From: Notospermus geniculatus
Taxonomy: Eukaryota; Nemertea; Pilidiophora; Heteronemertea; Lineidae
Direction of reading: 5' to 3'
DNA: 64,000 nt
Assembly (NCBI GenBank): GCA_002633025.1
Contig: NMRB01000030.1
Span: 268,137-332,136 of the forward strand
Every line of letters begins with the position of its first letter. Position 1 is the stretch's first letter. The position numbers were made by a program, and so were the translations under genes. The notes under the pieces are model-generated. The model searched no databases. It saw nothing but the letters and a program-made list of their open reading frames with translations, and was not told the origin of the DNA. This document shows positions 12,819 to 25,700 of this stretch, piece by piece.

Positions 12819-13716
12819 TTAGCCCTAGTTTTTGTGCAGTCAACCCAAGAACACCCGCCTGAAAGTGCCGACATCAACGCTGATGACTGTTAAGAAGTAG
12901 AGAAACAAGTTTTTTCAACGACTATCATCAGTTAAACTACTGATGAATCACAAGCCTTTGTGCAGCGTTACGGTAAGACATCACAATAAACAAAATCCAC
13001 ACATTAATATTCATCCTTCTTCACCGCCTGTGAAACTTAAAGCATGTACGTACACCACAAGTTATCCTTCTGAAATTAAGCACGTCAGTTTCTTTGCCAG
13101 CAGTGAAACCATGTGACTTATGATGCTCATCCAATTTCATCAATCTCAATATCTGATCAACTTCATTTGAAGCGAGACATCCAACACTGATGAATGCCAT
13201 CCAATGTAAATCCACCACAAAATGAGTTCATCACTTTCTTCACTGGCAGTGAAAAGCCTAAGTGCCATCCCATGTATTCAACTTGAATGTTCACAGACCA
13301 CACAGGTTTTCTCTGCAGCCTCTAAACACGGTATCTAATACAAAGTATGCATTTAGTGGCAATCAAAGTGAATGTCATATAGTTTTGAAAGACGGCGAAA
13401 TCCACTCCCTCTATTGGTAACATATTTCATGCAGGGCATCTGGCAGCATCTGATCGAAGCTACCACATATAAATCCTGAAGCTGAATTCCAGAATTTTTT
13501 GTAAATGCATGAATCCTCATATTCACTTCTTATGGGCGTACATGTCCACGTACATGGCGCGTAGTGAAGACAAAGTCTTTTTGTCCAGCCATCAAATGAC
13601 ACATGCAAAAAGATAACGAAGACAGTGTTTCATTGTGAAGAAAGCTTTATGCTGGCCATGCAAAATCATCCCTTCACGATACGCTTCAAAAATGCCACCC
13701 AATGCTCTTCTCTTTG

Positions 13717-13782
13717 CTAGTGGTGACGTTTCAAACTTTTCACATAAGCTTCGTGGATTTTCTCCATGAAGTCTTGATCATT
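13717..13782 (-). CDS. DCP1: DCP1 exon 11 (C-terminus and stop)
   Basis: The acceptor CTCTTTTTCAG leads in phase 0 into 21 codons ending in TAG. The end KIHEAYVKSLKRHH corresponds to the last helix of the DCP1 trimerisation domain. Confidence 0.93.
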   Translation of the reverse strand, partial: NDQDFMEKIHEAYVKSLKRHH

Positions 13783-16700
13783 CTGAAAAAGAGAACACTG
13801 AGTTAGTTTGATTGACAACACGTTCCTCCAACCCACAGCACTGAATGCCTCAGAGTATTGGAAACATTAAATGAAAAGAGTATCAGTGAACATTGAACTC
13901 AACACAGCAAATTCTCTGCTGCACTTCCACAGCTTCGTATGAGATTGAGTTTTAGTTGATGACTTTGCCAAAAGATGGCACATGCATGCATGACCGAGAT
14001 AAACACTGATGTGAGTACTCAATGCACACACACACACACGACCTAACACTACAGTTGCTGGCATAAGGACTGAACATATGGATATTTCTGCATAGGACCT
14101 AAAACGCTACAGATAAACACTGATCTAAGTACCGGTACTGAACATAAAGTGTATGGCCATGCATGCATAGATGACCTAAAACATCCGAGATAAACACTGT
14201 CACTGATATAAGTGTTCAATGTATATGGCCATTTTGGCATATGACCTATAACACTACAGACACTGGCATAAGCACCGGGTACTGAAACTATGCATATTTT
14301 GTGCCCATAGAACCTACACACTACAGATAAATACTGGCCTTCAAAGGAGCCACTGCGTGTGAGAGTTTCCCCACAAAAGTTTCCCCACAACCCAGCCGTA
14401 GAAAACTATGGGCAGTCATTAGTGTCCTTAGGACAAGTTCTACAGAAGCCTACAATGGTGAACTGCCCCCTGAGAGACAATCGCATGAGAAAATTCTCAC
14501 CCAGAGGAGGCTAAACATAAAGGATATGGCTGTTTTGGCATCCATATCAACCTTTTGTGACCATGACTGAACCTTTCCAAAGAAGACACAATCTTGCTCT
14601 ACCAATTTTTGTAAATCCTACCTTTATTAGATAAACCAGTGACTGCTGAAGCTGCTCCCGAGTGAGAGGATTGATCTCTGTGTGGTCTCCGCTACCATCA
14701 AGGGATACTTGGGGGAGGGCCACAGACACCAACGAGGAAGGAGCTGGGGGACTGATGGAGGACGTAACTGGCTTTGTAACTGAAATGAGATGTAATCAAT
14801 ATGAGGCTTAATCAAGGGTTCATATCACTAAGTGACTGTAGGCCTCGATATTTTAATTTTTACCCTAGGCATCCAAGAGGCTAGTTATAGGCCTGTGCAA
14901 TCCAGATCATGCACCACTTCCTGGGAAGTACAGAGTCTGGCTGCCACGTGACAACGTGCACAGAACCAGACATTCACATGAACATCTCTGCTAGCTAGAT
15001 ACCCCTGACAACTGAGTGGGGTGAGCAAACTGAGGTAGGCCTACAGAGGTTGAGTCTCGCATCGACAGTGGGGAATTGAACATGGGACCCTGTGACTGCT
15101 AGGCCTGCAACCCGAGCCATTAAAATGGCGGCACGTCCTAAAGAATGAACATAATCCTAATCATCGCCTTTTGAAACAAGAAGTCTTCATGGTTTATTCT
15201 CAGTTTTCTTCACAAAATAGCGAGCAATCTGAGAATCTTATTCTGAAACGAGAAATGACACCACAGCAGCAGAAACATTCAGGTGGACATGACGTTTTAT
15301 GTGAGAACTACAACACTCGGAGTGCTCAATGAATTACAACTTTCTAGGCACTTACTTGAAAGTTGCTGAAGTGCCTGTGCCGAACCCGAATGATGCAGTG
15401 ACACAGGAGCCTGACTGGCGGCTGCACCACTGGATTGCTGGAAGGCCATTGGAGACATCAGGACGTTGGCGGGCGGGGGTATTGGCTTGATGGGCGAGGC
15501 CGGTGGAGGCTAAAACAAAACCGACTTGAATGTTTACTACCGGTGTACACAGGAATACAAGTACTGGTGCTTTCTTGAAATTGATAGGAATTTCATCAGA
15601 CTATAACTGGGTATTCTATCGAATGTATTTCGATGAGATTTACCTGTCCACTGATACATGTAGTACCAGCCAAAGTTTGGAGTGACTTGGGTGTCGATAA
15701 TTCCGCTGGTGTTAACAAACTTGTACTTGTGGCAGTCTGCGAGACTGAAGTCGGCAGTGGGGGAAGTCCTGTTGTCTTCTGGCTCAGAGTCTCGGCTACT
15801 GACTGACTGAAAACATTTGAAAGAGTGCTGCCACCTTGTGATGAAACAATTCCCAACATATTGCCCTCAGAAGCACAAGGATGCAGCACGGTTGGCTGGT
15901 GCTTTTGTAAATTTCCACTGCTGTGTACTGAATGTAATGTTGAACTGCCTGATTTAGAATTAGCACCATGTACTGAAGACTGGGAAGGTGACGATATGAT
16001 GTTTAGCTTCATCTTTAAGTCCGTGTCTGGGCTGTATGGCGGCTTCTGCTCCTTTGGCACACTCCGTTTCCGCTCGATTATTTTATTGCTGTGTGACTGA
16101 GATTCTAGTGCGCCGACGCTCATGGTCCTCCCGTCAGTTCTTTCCCTTTGTTTACGTTCTATTTCTTCCAACGTATTACCAGGATTTGAAATAAGCCGCT
16201 TTAAGAGCGCATCGCCCGATTCTGCCACTGTTTTTGAATGTGACACAGAGGACCTGCAAAGAAAATTCCTCAGTGTAAAATAAATTCCAAGCAGCATAAA
16301 ATAAAACCAAAAGTAGCACATTGAACAGTTTCATTCCGCTGCACATGTATCAATACAAGACTTATTTGAAAGTGCTCATGCCGTAGATGTACATATGTAT
16401 TGACTCGACCACTCTGGTTGAAATGAGGATGTCTGACTTGAGAAGTTGTGACACAAACTTACTGCTCAATATCCTTGCCAATGTTGGCTTTCCCAAACAG
16501 CGCCTGTAAACTAATGGACCCTCCAGAGGCGCCACCACTGGAACCTAGAGAAACAGAATCATGATAATGCCAATTTAAAAAAAAATTGAGACAAGGGCAT
16601 ATTCTGTGCCTGTGCTCATGTTAACTCATCAAGTATCAAGAAGTATTACTTCAGCTTGGTGAATTTTAAGGGAATTTATCAGAAGAAAGTGTCACATACC

Positions 16701-19700
16701 TTCAGGAATGTGTTCATGTTCAGGCTTGATAGCCATGGGCCTGACCAAGCTAGCACTGTCAGCAGTGGCCGTGGCTGAAGCATTGGGGTTATCTATCATC
16801 GGTTTAGGCTCGGCTGAACCTGCTGCTGCTGCAGCTGCGGGACCCCTCTTGGGAGATATGCGACCCTTTGACTGCAATAGAAATGAGAAGACTGTTATGT
16901 CAAGTTTTCTGGAGCAGCTCATTCATTTTTACCTCATCTCAGCCAACGCTGATGGTGGGTCATAGTACATTTTCGTATGACACCTGTAGATCAATGTATG
17001 TTGACCGACTATCAACTTACTGTCGCCAAAGTCAATAATGAGCCAAGTCACAGCTCACAGCTCTAATCTTAACATTTGAAACAATTCCCTGAAATTTCTT
17101 GTAGCCTCCCTACCTTATCATATTCATCTTGTGCCTTGGACAACATCTGTAGGATGTCCACCGAATTCTTAGCTGGGTTATTCCGTCTTTCATACATCGT
17201 GTCACTCTCTGAAGCACGCCGCAAACGACCAACAAGATTTGAATCTTCCCTTTCACTAGATCTGGCTACCTGGACCAAACTGAAAGTAAAGTAGATTGGT
17301 TTGAGTCAGTAAATATAAGTGTCAATTCCACCAATCATGACAAGCCTACCTGCTGCAACTCAAAACAATAGCAAACCTGAACACCCCACCTCCAGTCCTA
17401 GTGTGACAACTGACACTTTTTGTTGCTATTTATAGCCATGAAATTTCCCCATTTTAATATCCCCTTTGAGCACGGTGGGATTCCCACCAACGTTTTTAAG
17501 GAATCTAGGTCAGATGTGTTTACATGATTCTCTGAATCCTATAAACCTAGACATCACCACATGATATGTATTTCACACCTCTGCTTCACATTTTTACATG
17601 CAAATGAAATTCAACTCGACAGAATAAACCTGTATCTACATATCCACCATAATTACAGAACCTTGTAGCTGCAGCAGCGCATAGATCAGCAGCTGAAAAT
17701 ATCATCTAAAAGTGACATGTCTGAAGAACCAGTGACCTTCAAAATGAATGGAAGGCATATAGATGGCAGTATCTACTTCTTGCTTGCAACTTCCAATAAA
17801 TCTATTACATCTGCACTGATTCTATTGTATATTACTTCATATATCCTGTAAATGTATATCTTACTGTATGTTCCATATTGACCACCTGTGCACCATTTGC
17901 ACAATGTTTTTTTTCAAGTGAATAAAGAACTCGAACTTGGAAACCTTGACACTAACATATGTGCATCTGTTTGTTTCGGAACTGAGGTTAATTTTACAGA
18001 AGCTTTGGATAAAAGAGCTCAAATTCAATCTGTAAACCTAAATGTACTTTTCAGTTCTGTTAGGAGAAAGTTTACCTGTTCATAAGCTGTCCAATGCGAG
18101 CACATTCATCCTTGTCATAAAACCATACACCATAAATAGCTGGAAAAAGAACAATGCATGGATTAGGATGATTGAAGCGTCAATTTTCTTTCCTCCAAAC
18201 AGATGTTGAGAATTCCTTGCCTTTTATTCTTCTAAATCACTATACTATCAGAACACTTCAACGGAGACATGTAATGTAACCAGTACATGTGTTAGTACAC
18301 TACACACACTGCCCGCCACTAAGATGGTCCCTGCAGTCACTTGCATTGCGACTTTTCTGGCAGCCATCTTGCCAAAGAATTATCAAAACAATACCAGAAA
18401 TCGACACAGGTACCATGAATTCCCATGACCATGTATCTGTTGTTGAATTTTTCTTTCACACATTCTAGGTAAATAATTAAACAAACAAGTGGTTAAATTT
18501 GAGATTCCGGAACAGCCAGCCATGAGCTGCAGAGGCCTCAACCTGCTTGCAGACACTCTTATATTTGGAAACCTGCCACCATAAACATGCATGAGAAGAA
18601 AACTTTGATTTGTTGATATTTCCATGATCTACCTATATTTTAAGATGTCTGCCACTAGATTCCCAAACACCCCACATGTTGTTTAGTAAATTCTCCACAG
18701 GAATTGGGCAAGGATAACTGATGAAGGAGAAATGCAAGGGAAATGTTGTAAAATGATCAAGAACACTGACAAACCTTATAAGTTACCGACCAACAGATAA
18801 CTCTAAACACTACTGCCCAACAGACAAATTTAGAGATTACTGACAAGTTTAAAGACTACCACTTTGTACTGACCAACAAAATATCCATGTGGGTATGTAT
18901 TCTGGGCCTACAAGCAGGTGTACCCGTGTGTAGGCGTAATGAAGATTAAGCCTACAGTCTAAACTATCCAACGATAACAAAGGTTCGTGGGTCAAGGCAA
19001 GTCATTCACACCAGACCGCAGCAGATGCCCCACACCTTGAATCAGCTCCACGACCTTGAGACTAAAAGGTTTATCACACCTGTCATAGATTTCCTCGTTT
19101 ACTAACATTTCCAGCCACTTTGCCTCCATCCGAGGTTCACTCTAAGTAAATATCAATTCAGCGGTAATCAGTCGCAAGATAAACCAAACCGCATGTCAAC
19201 TGCGGAGCGAGGAATTGGCATGCTGTGCGGAGGTGGCCACTCGATCAGACCTTTTCAATGTCCAACAGAATGCTTTGCTTTTCTGAGCAACATTCAAATA
19301 CCCGGTATCTTCTTCCTAACATGACGATGGCAGCTCCTAATGAAATGCCAATATTTCCAATGCCCTCTGGGTAACGATGACGATAGCACATCAACATCCA
19401 AACAGAAGACGTCACCAAAAACCAGAAAGAAAACAGACTTCCGCAAGCAAAACAGTGTTCCTGACAGATTTAAGTTTATCATCTTTTTCAGCACGAGAAA
19501 CTGAGCGGAAATATTTTTGTTACAGGTAGTTGTCTTTCACCGCCTCAGGGCCAGAAGTTAGAGTTACCAATTCTGAAGAGTTACCTCGAAATTTTCAACA
19601 GATTTAAACTGGTTGTTAGTTTATTGACAAGAATAAGTCTCCTTTCTTCTTCAATCTTAACCATTTTGCTGCTGGTAGTAATACATGTACTTCCCTTGAC

Positions 19701-22700
19701 CAGTATCCTGGCCATAACCGATGACTTTATACTTTCATACTTACAACTAGCATTCTTATAGAGTAAGAATGGGTCTTGTAACTGAAACTCGAGGTCCTTG
19801 GTGAGAGGTTCAATCAAATTGTTCAGGCCAAGACGATTCAAGATCATGAATCCATTGATGGGAGATGCAGACCTGAAGGTAGAAAACAGGAAAGGGATTG
19901 CAGAAATCTTGAACTAGGGTGGATCTACAGGCAAAGATTCTCCAACTTGACAGCCTGGTAAGTCTTTACCCCAAACTCTCTATAACCATGTTCTTCCAGT
20001 TGCTCAATCCACGGACAAGTGCTGATCCTGAAGCAAAGGTAAACAAGTTTCAGTACTTAAAGTTGTTTAGGCACACATACCCCAGCCTACTCTTGGAGAA
20101 AGGGTACAGAAACGGGGATATTCAGGTCTGACTGTCAGAACAGAAATTCCTTGAAATCCCCCCCCCNACTCTGTATCAAAATATTATTGATGGTGAATCC
20201 ACGATAAGTGCTGGGGACCTCCCGAAAGAGGAAAAGGGACAGAGCACACACAGACATCCAAATCTAGGTCCACAAAATTTCTTTTCCCTGTCTAAGAAAC
20301 CGAATTCTCTCTCCTCACCCATTTACCAGTTCCTGGAGACTTGTTCCATGAAAACTCGATCGCTTTCTGGACTCTCAACACGATTACACTGTATTGACAT
20401 TGGTGATTCTATTGCATCGATTGACACAAGAGTAGGTAAGAACAACTTTGAGGACATCAGAGTGATTGGCCTAAATTGACACTGAAATTGACACCGAAAC
20501 TGGGCGGCAACGAGGTAAATGCCATCCGATTGTCTCCATTTTAAAATAGATCCATCAAGTCTTCAGCTTTTAGTGTCACAAAGTCTCAAGATATATTTAG
20601 TGTAATCAATAAGGGAAGACTGTATAAAAGGGGGCTGATTTTACGAAGGTCAACTGAGTTGAGTTGGGGGCATATTCGACCACAATAGGGAGGTTTTGCA
20701 AGCACCCGGTTAGGCCATACGACAACGTTTATCTATTGTTTGGGTATAACCACACAATAGATAAACGTCGTCGTAGGGCCTAACCGGCGCTTGCGAAATC
20801 TCCCTAATATTGAAGACCAACCACAAGTTGCACTTGAAATGATAGAGTAGCATGATAACAGAGGGTTAACAAGAGGGTTTCTATTTGAAGTCATCATCAG
20901 CATAGGCCTATGGTACATAACCAACTGTTGATTAATGCAACGATGATGATCTCACCTTCGTGAACTGGCGATATACTGCACCTGGAAACCAAAGAATACT
21001 AACATGCACATAGATGTCAGGTTTTTTGTTAGGATGTTGAGACATGGTGCAGTGAGGGGGTTATCTCGATGGGGAATAGCAGTGTGACACAGGCCAAGAA
21101 TCTTCTTGACGAGGGTCACGAGGAAAGTAGCTGCAACAAAAGGCGGAAATTTAACATGATTTATGAAACAAATCCAGAGATAGCAACTAGGCCTATGTCA
21201 TGAAAATGAAACTGAGGCGTGAGGGAACGTCTCAAAGATGACCAGACCGGCATGAGTGAGATGCATTCATAAGGTTACATCTGACAGTTGAGTTGAAGAC
21301 ATCAACATTCTACTGGGTTACAAACGGGTAAAGAGTGACAAGGATATGTTTTATGCTGAACCAAAGATAAGATTTGCAAGACGACTACCATGACAACAAG
21401 ACATTGACGCAGTAGCTAGGGAACATCTCGGGAGGATTTTATGCATTCTGTTTGATGCATCACCATTATCATTTATTAAAGTCCCATTCTGGATGCTTAT
21501 TGAATAATTTGTCAGAAATAATGGATTTGATCCGCATATCACAAAGCAGATTTAATCAATTTACTGAAATGATCACCCATCACCACAGAGACATCAAATC
21601 ATTGCACATCTCTATACCTATTACAATATGACTTTATCAACATGCGAGATAACGTGTTAAATTGAAGCGAGTAGATTGGGTTTCATGATAGACGTCCCAT
21701 TGACGACTGTATAAATATCACCATTGATTTTTATTGCCGCGCATGAAAATCTATTAAAATCACAGCGACACATCAGAACTGCCATACATAGCTGGAGGAT
21801 GAGAAACCAGACAGGCAGCTGGGAACACACACAAATAATGGCCATTTCAAATGTTGGAATCGAAAAGTTTTTAAAGGAACCACATCATCAGGAAGTCAGA
21901 ACACATCAATCATACCATGGTATTATCGGATTTCGGCAGAGCTAGGCTAAGGTGCAAATTAGTGTCCAGGAAGGCAAATTGCATGTTTCTTGACCCTATC
22001 AGTACTAGTACTGTAAAACAATATGAACAGCAAAATGGATGAAGAAGTGCTAAGACTAGGCCATGACAGACTGGCACAACACCACATCTCTGTAATGGCA
22101 CTAAGCTCTGTAATGGTTCCCTACTCTGTAATGGTTCCCTGCTCTGTAACAGTTCCTTGCTCTTTAATGCATCCTTGCTCGGTAGGCTCCTTGCTGTGTA
22201 ATGATGCCTTGCTCAGTAATGGCTCCTTGCTCTGCAATGGCTTCCTGCTCTCTAATGGCTACTTGTTGTGTAAAGGGCTCCTTACTCTGTAATGGCTCCA
22301 TACTTTGTAACGGCTCCTTTAATTACTCTGTAATGGCTCCTTGCTCTGTAATGGCTCCTTGCTCTTTAATGGCTCCTTGCTCTTTAATGGCTCCTTACTA
22401 TTTAATGGTTCCTTACCCTGTACAGGTTCCTTTCTCTGTGATGGCTAATGCTTCTTACTCAGTAATGACTCAGGAGCTCTATAAGAACACCAGCTGTCAT
22501 CATCAGCAGTTAGGAAGATTGCAAACTTAAAGTGTCGTGTCTTATGTAAAGAACTGCCAATACACAGGAATCGCGTCACCGTCAAAAAGACTGCAGAGAA
22601 ACAGATGGTACCATCTTAAGAAGATCACCAACAAACAAGGATTCATTCCCCTCAGCAACCGATAGCAAAATATGATGTTTCTTTCTGTCACCATGGATAT

Positions 22701-25700
22701 CATCCCCGTGTGCAAAACTGACATTGTCACCACATGAACCCATTAATTTTAATCAGACTTTATCCCCTTCGAAGGGAAACATACAGCAACTCTGATGGAA
22801 TGTCTTTTCGAGTGAACTGAACGATTCTCTGTTTGATTAAATTGGGAACCGTTCGTGGTGAATTTATTCGCACGAGTGACTCCTCAATCAGCTATCAGTC
22901 TACATCAATAGACTTTGAGGGTACTGCAGAACACAAGAGGCCGTATGTCTTGCTGTCACAGTCAACTTACCATCTCGAATCGTTACATCAAGCTTTGAAG
23001 AGACAGTGAAAAACTGAATAAATGTGGGCATGCCGTAGGAGGACTCTATTTTAGGCCAAAATGGTCAACATGATACACGAGTCACAAAAATTTTATTGCA
23101 CTGCGCATCTCCTCTTCCACAAGAGAAGATCTGAAATATGGTAGAAGATCACAAAAGACATCCGTTAGGCCTACAGCACAGGTAATGCTAAATAATCGAC
23201 TTGGTCTGAAATATTCTGCACTTAGCACAAGCAATTACATTTACTCCACGAGAATTAGTGCGACTTGAATACTTCATTCTTTCTTCACATCAGATGATTT
23301 CTGATACAATGTAGTTTTTACAGCGATGGAGCTGGGAGGACAGAAGAAAAGGGAGAAAGCAAGCTGAGCCACTGATGAGATTTCAAAAATCATGCAAAAT
23401 TAATCTCCGTAGAGATCTTAGCCATTTTTCTTTCGAACAGCAGACGAAAGCTTTAACACATCTGAACAGACGACCTAACTCTCCCAATCTGAATATCAAA
23501 AGCGACCAATCCCGCCACATGCAATACAACTAATGAAAGCGGCAGAAATAGACTGTGCAGGAGTGGGAAATGGTTTCTTCACAAAGGATGTGGTCCAGGC
23601 AAGCCTTGTTGAGCTAATCCCTGCCCAGGTATCGGCTGCCCTGGTTGTCAACCGTTAGATTCCTATCAGCGAGAGGTAGGTTAAACAATATCTATGCCGC
23701 AGAATATAATCTGTCCCATTAGATGACAAAATACAGGGTGAACCAAAAAATGTGTCACCGTGTTGGCCAACATGTACGATATTCGGCTCAGGATGGAATG
23801 GAATGCGCAGTGTTGTTTTCAACTAGGTCCAACAATTAATTGTGGTTCATTCCAAACTGTAGAATCATAAATACAAGCACTCAGTTCACCTTTCCTGAGA
23901 AAATACATTTTGATGAGGAAACAATTTTTGTAAAGGGCCCCCAGCAAGAAGTTCTCAAACTTAAGTAGCGGTAAAAATGCTGAGACAGCTGAAGACGAAA
24001 CAGAGAAAAATCTGACAATTAGAAATGATCCTTTTTGAGAATAAAGAAACAATGAAGAACTACGGGTTTCATATTTCCTTTGCCAACATTCAATATTCAT
24101 GCCATTAGAGAAACTCTTCATTTTTCACCATGATGAAAACCGAGTGCGTCATTTTTCCATCGAGAATCCTTTGAGCCTGTCTTCCAATTATCACAAGAAA
24201 ATCCAGAATAGGTTTCGCCTATGATATTATCAGAGTAATGGCACTGCCTGACTGTTGAATACAAATTCTCCAATTGAGACCCGTGCCTCGAATTAACCCA
24301 ATCATTTTGATAGGAATTCGTCCAATTAGATAAAGGAGGATGTGGAGGGAAGTAGTATCAAAGGGTAAACAGTGATAATCGTTGCCAACCTGCTACTGGC
24401 ACGACATCTGTGGGTTGGAGCACTTTGATCAACAATGCATGCCAGAGAGATAACTGAAGAGTTGAAAATAACTCGCACCCCATCACATCACAGCATTGGT
24501 GAAACACATCACTGATCCACCACATCACAAACATCACTAACATTAAGTCACACCACATCTCAACACACCTCATCATCGATCCACCACATCATCAAATCAA
24601 AGAGCCTCACCAGCGTACATTGCTGACATATCACTTCACTGAGGAAGTCACACCACATCATCATGCCATTATAGCATATGACCTCACTTATTGACCACAT
24701 CACCAAGTCACAGAGCATCACCAGTGCACATCGCTAACACCACAAACAATAGACAAATCCCAAATTGACGAAAACGAGAAAGATCTGCGAACTTCCGCCG
24801 AAATCGTAAACAGAACGTCGGTCTGACACTGAATGACATGACACAGAGAACCCCATGACCATTGACGACAGTGACTTCGACGACGTTGCGTCAGAGTCGA
24901 CCATTGCTGAATCATGGATTGCGTCACGTCAGCTGGTTTCAGGTCGAGGTTCTGTTTACGATTTCGGCAGAAGTGTGCAGATCTGGGTATTTGGGATTCG
25001 TCTATAAGACACATCACATCATCACATCACACTGATCAACCACATCACCAAGTCACACAGCATCACCAGTCCACATATTGATGGTAAAACTTCACTAACA
25101 GCAAGTCACAGCATCACTTATTGGTGGCCTTAACAAAATGCCATTACCAGGTCATGTCACATCGCATAATAGCAATGAACATCAAGTACATCACCACCGC
25201 TTATACACCAAGTCACTCGGTCAGATCGACAGCCATCGGAAACGGAGAAGAAATCGGTGACATTACCATGGTATTAAGACCATGACCTTGACTGCAGAGC
25301 AAAAATCATCTTCCCATAACAAAAGCATTATACCTCTATTTCCCAAGTCTACACGAAGTCATTTCCGTTGTTTGGCAGACCTGACAGAAATCTCATCAGG
25401 CCAGCTGATCACGTTCTTTTCATGAGAAAGCAGATGAAATCGGATAGAAACGACATGATATCTGTGATAGAGACGAACAGCAAGAAGGAATTGGTATACA
25501 AAAGACAGTGATTGAGAGAGAATCAAGGCGCTCCAATGTCCCCTTCTTTTCTCCATTCTTCTAAATGCTGACTGCCCACTTCTCGTTCCTCCTCATCCTT
25601 GCTTTACTGACCACTTCACCCATTCCCTCTCGTTCTCATGATCTCCGTCCAATCTTCTGCCCCTTTCTTCTCCATTATTTCCTCTTCTTTCTATCCGAAG

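Larger units (their letters stand above)
7430..13716. other. Gene-poor region between the RING gene and the DCP1 stop codon
   Basis: I find no exon with credible splice sites or family similarity on either strand. The region contains a TIR element (9529-9895), a tandem duplication (12300-12485) at the edge of a 99-base gap, and a TTA-flanked inverted-repeat element (12688-12818). The part nearest 13.7 kb is probably DCP1 3' UTR, but I cannot place its end. Confidence 0.4.

Noticed and set aside
22023-22530. Two overlapping open frames of 89 and 109 codons
   Set aside because: They are products of an 18-bp minisatellite, which keeps frames open by its period.
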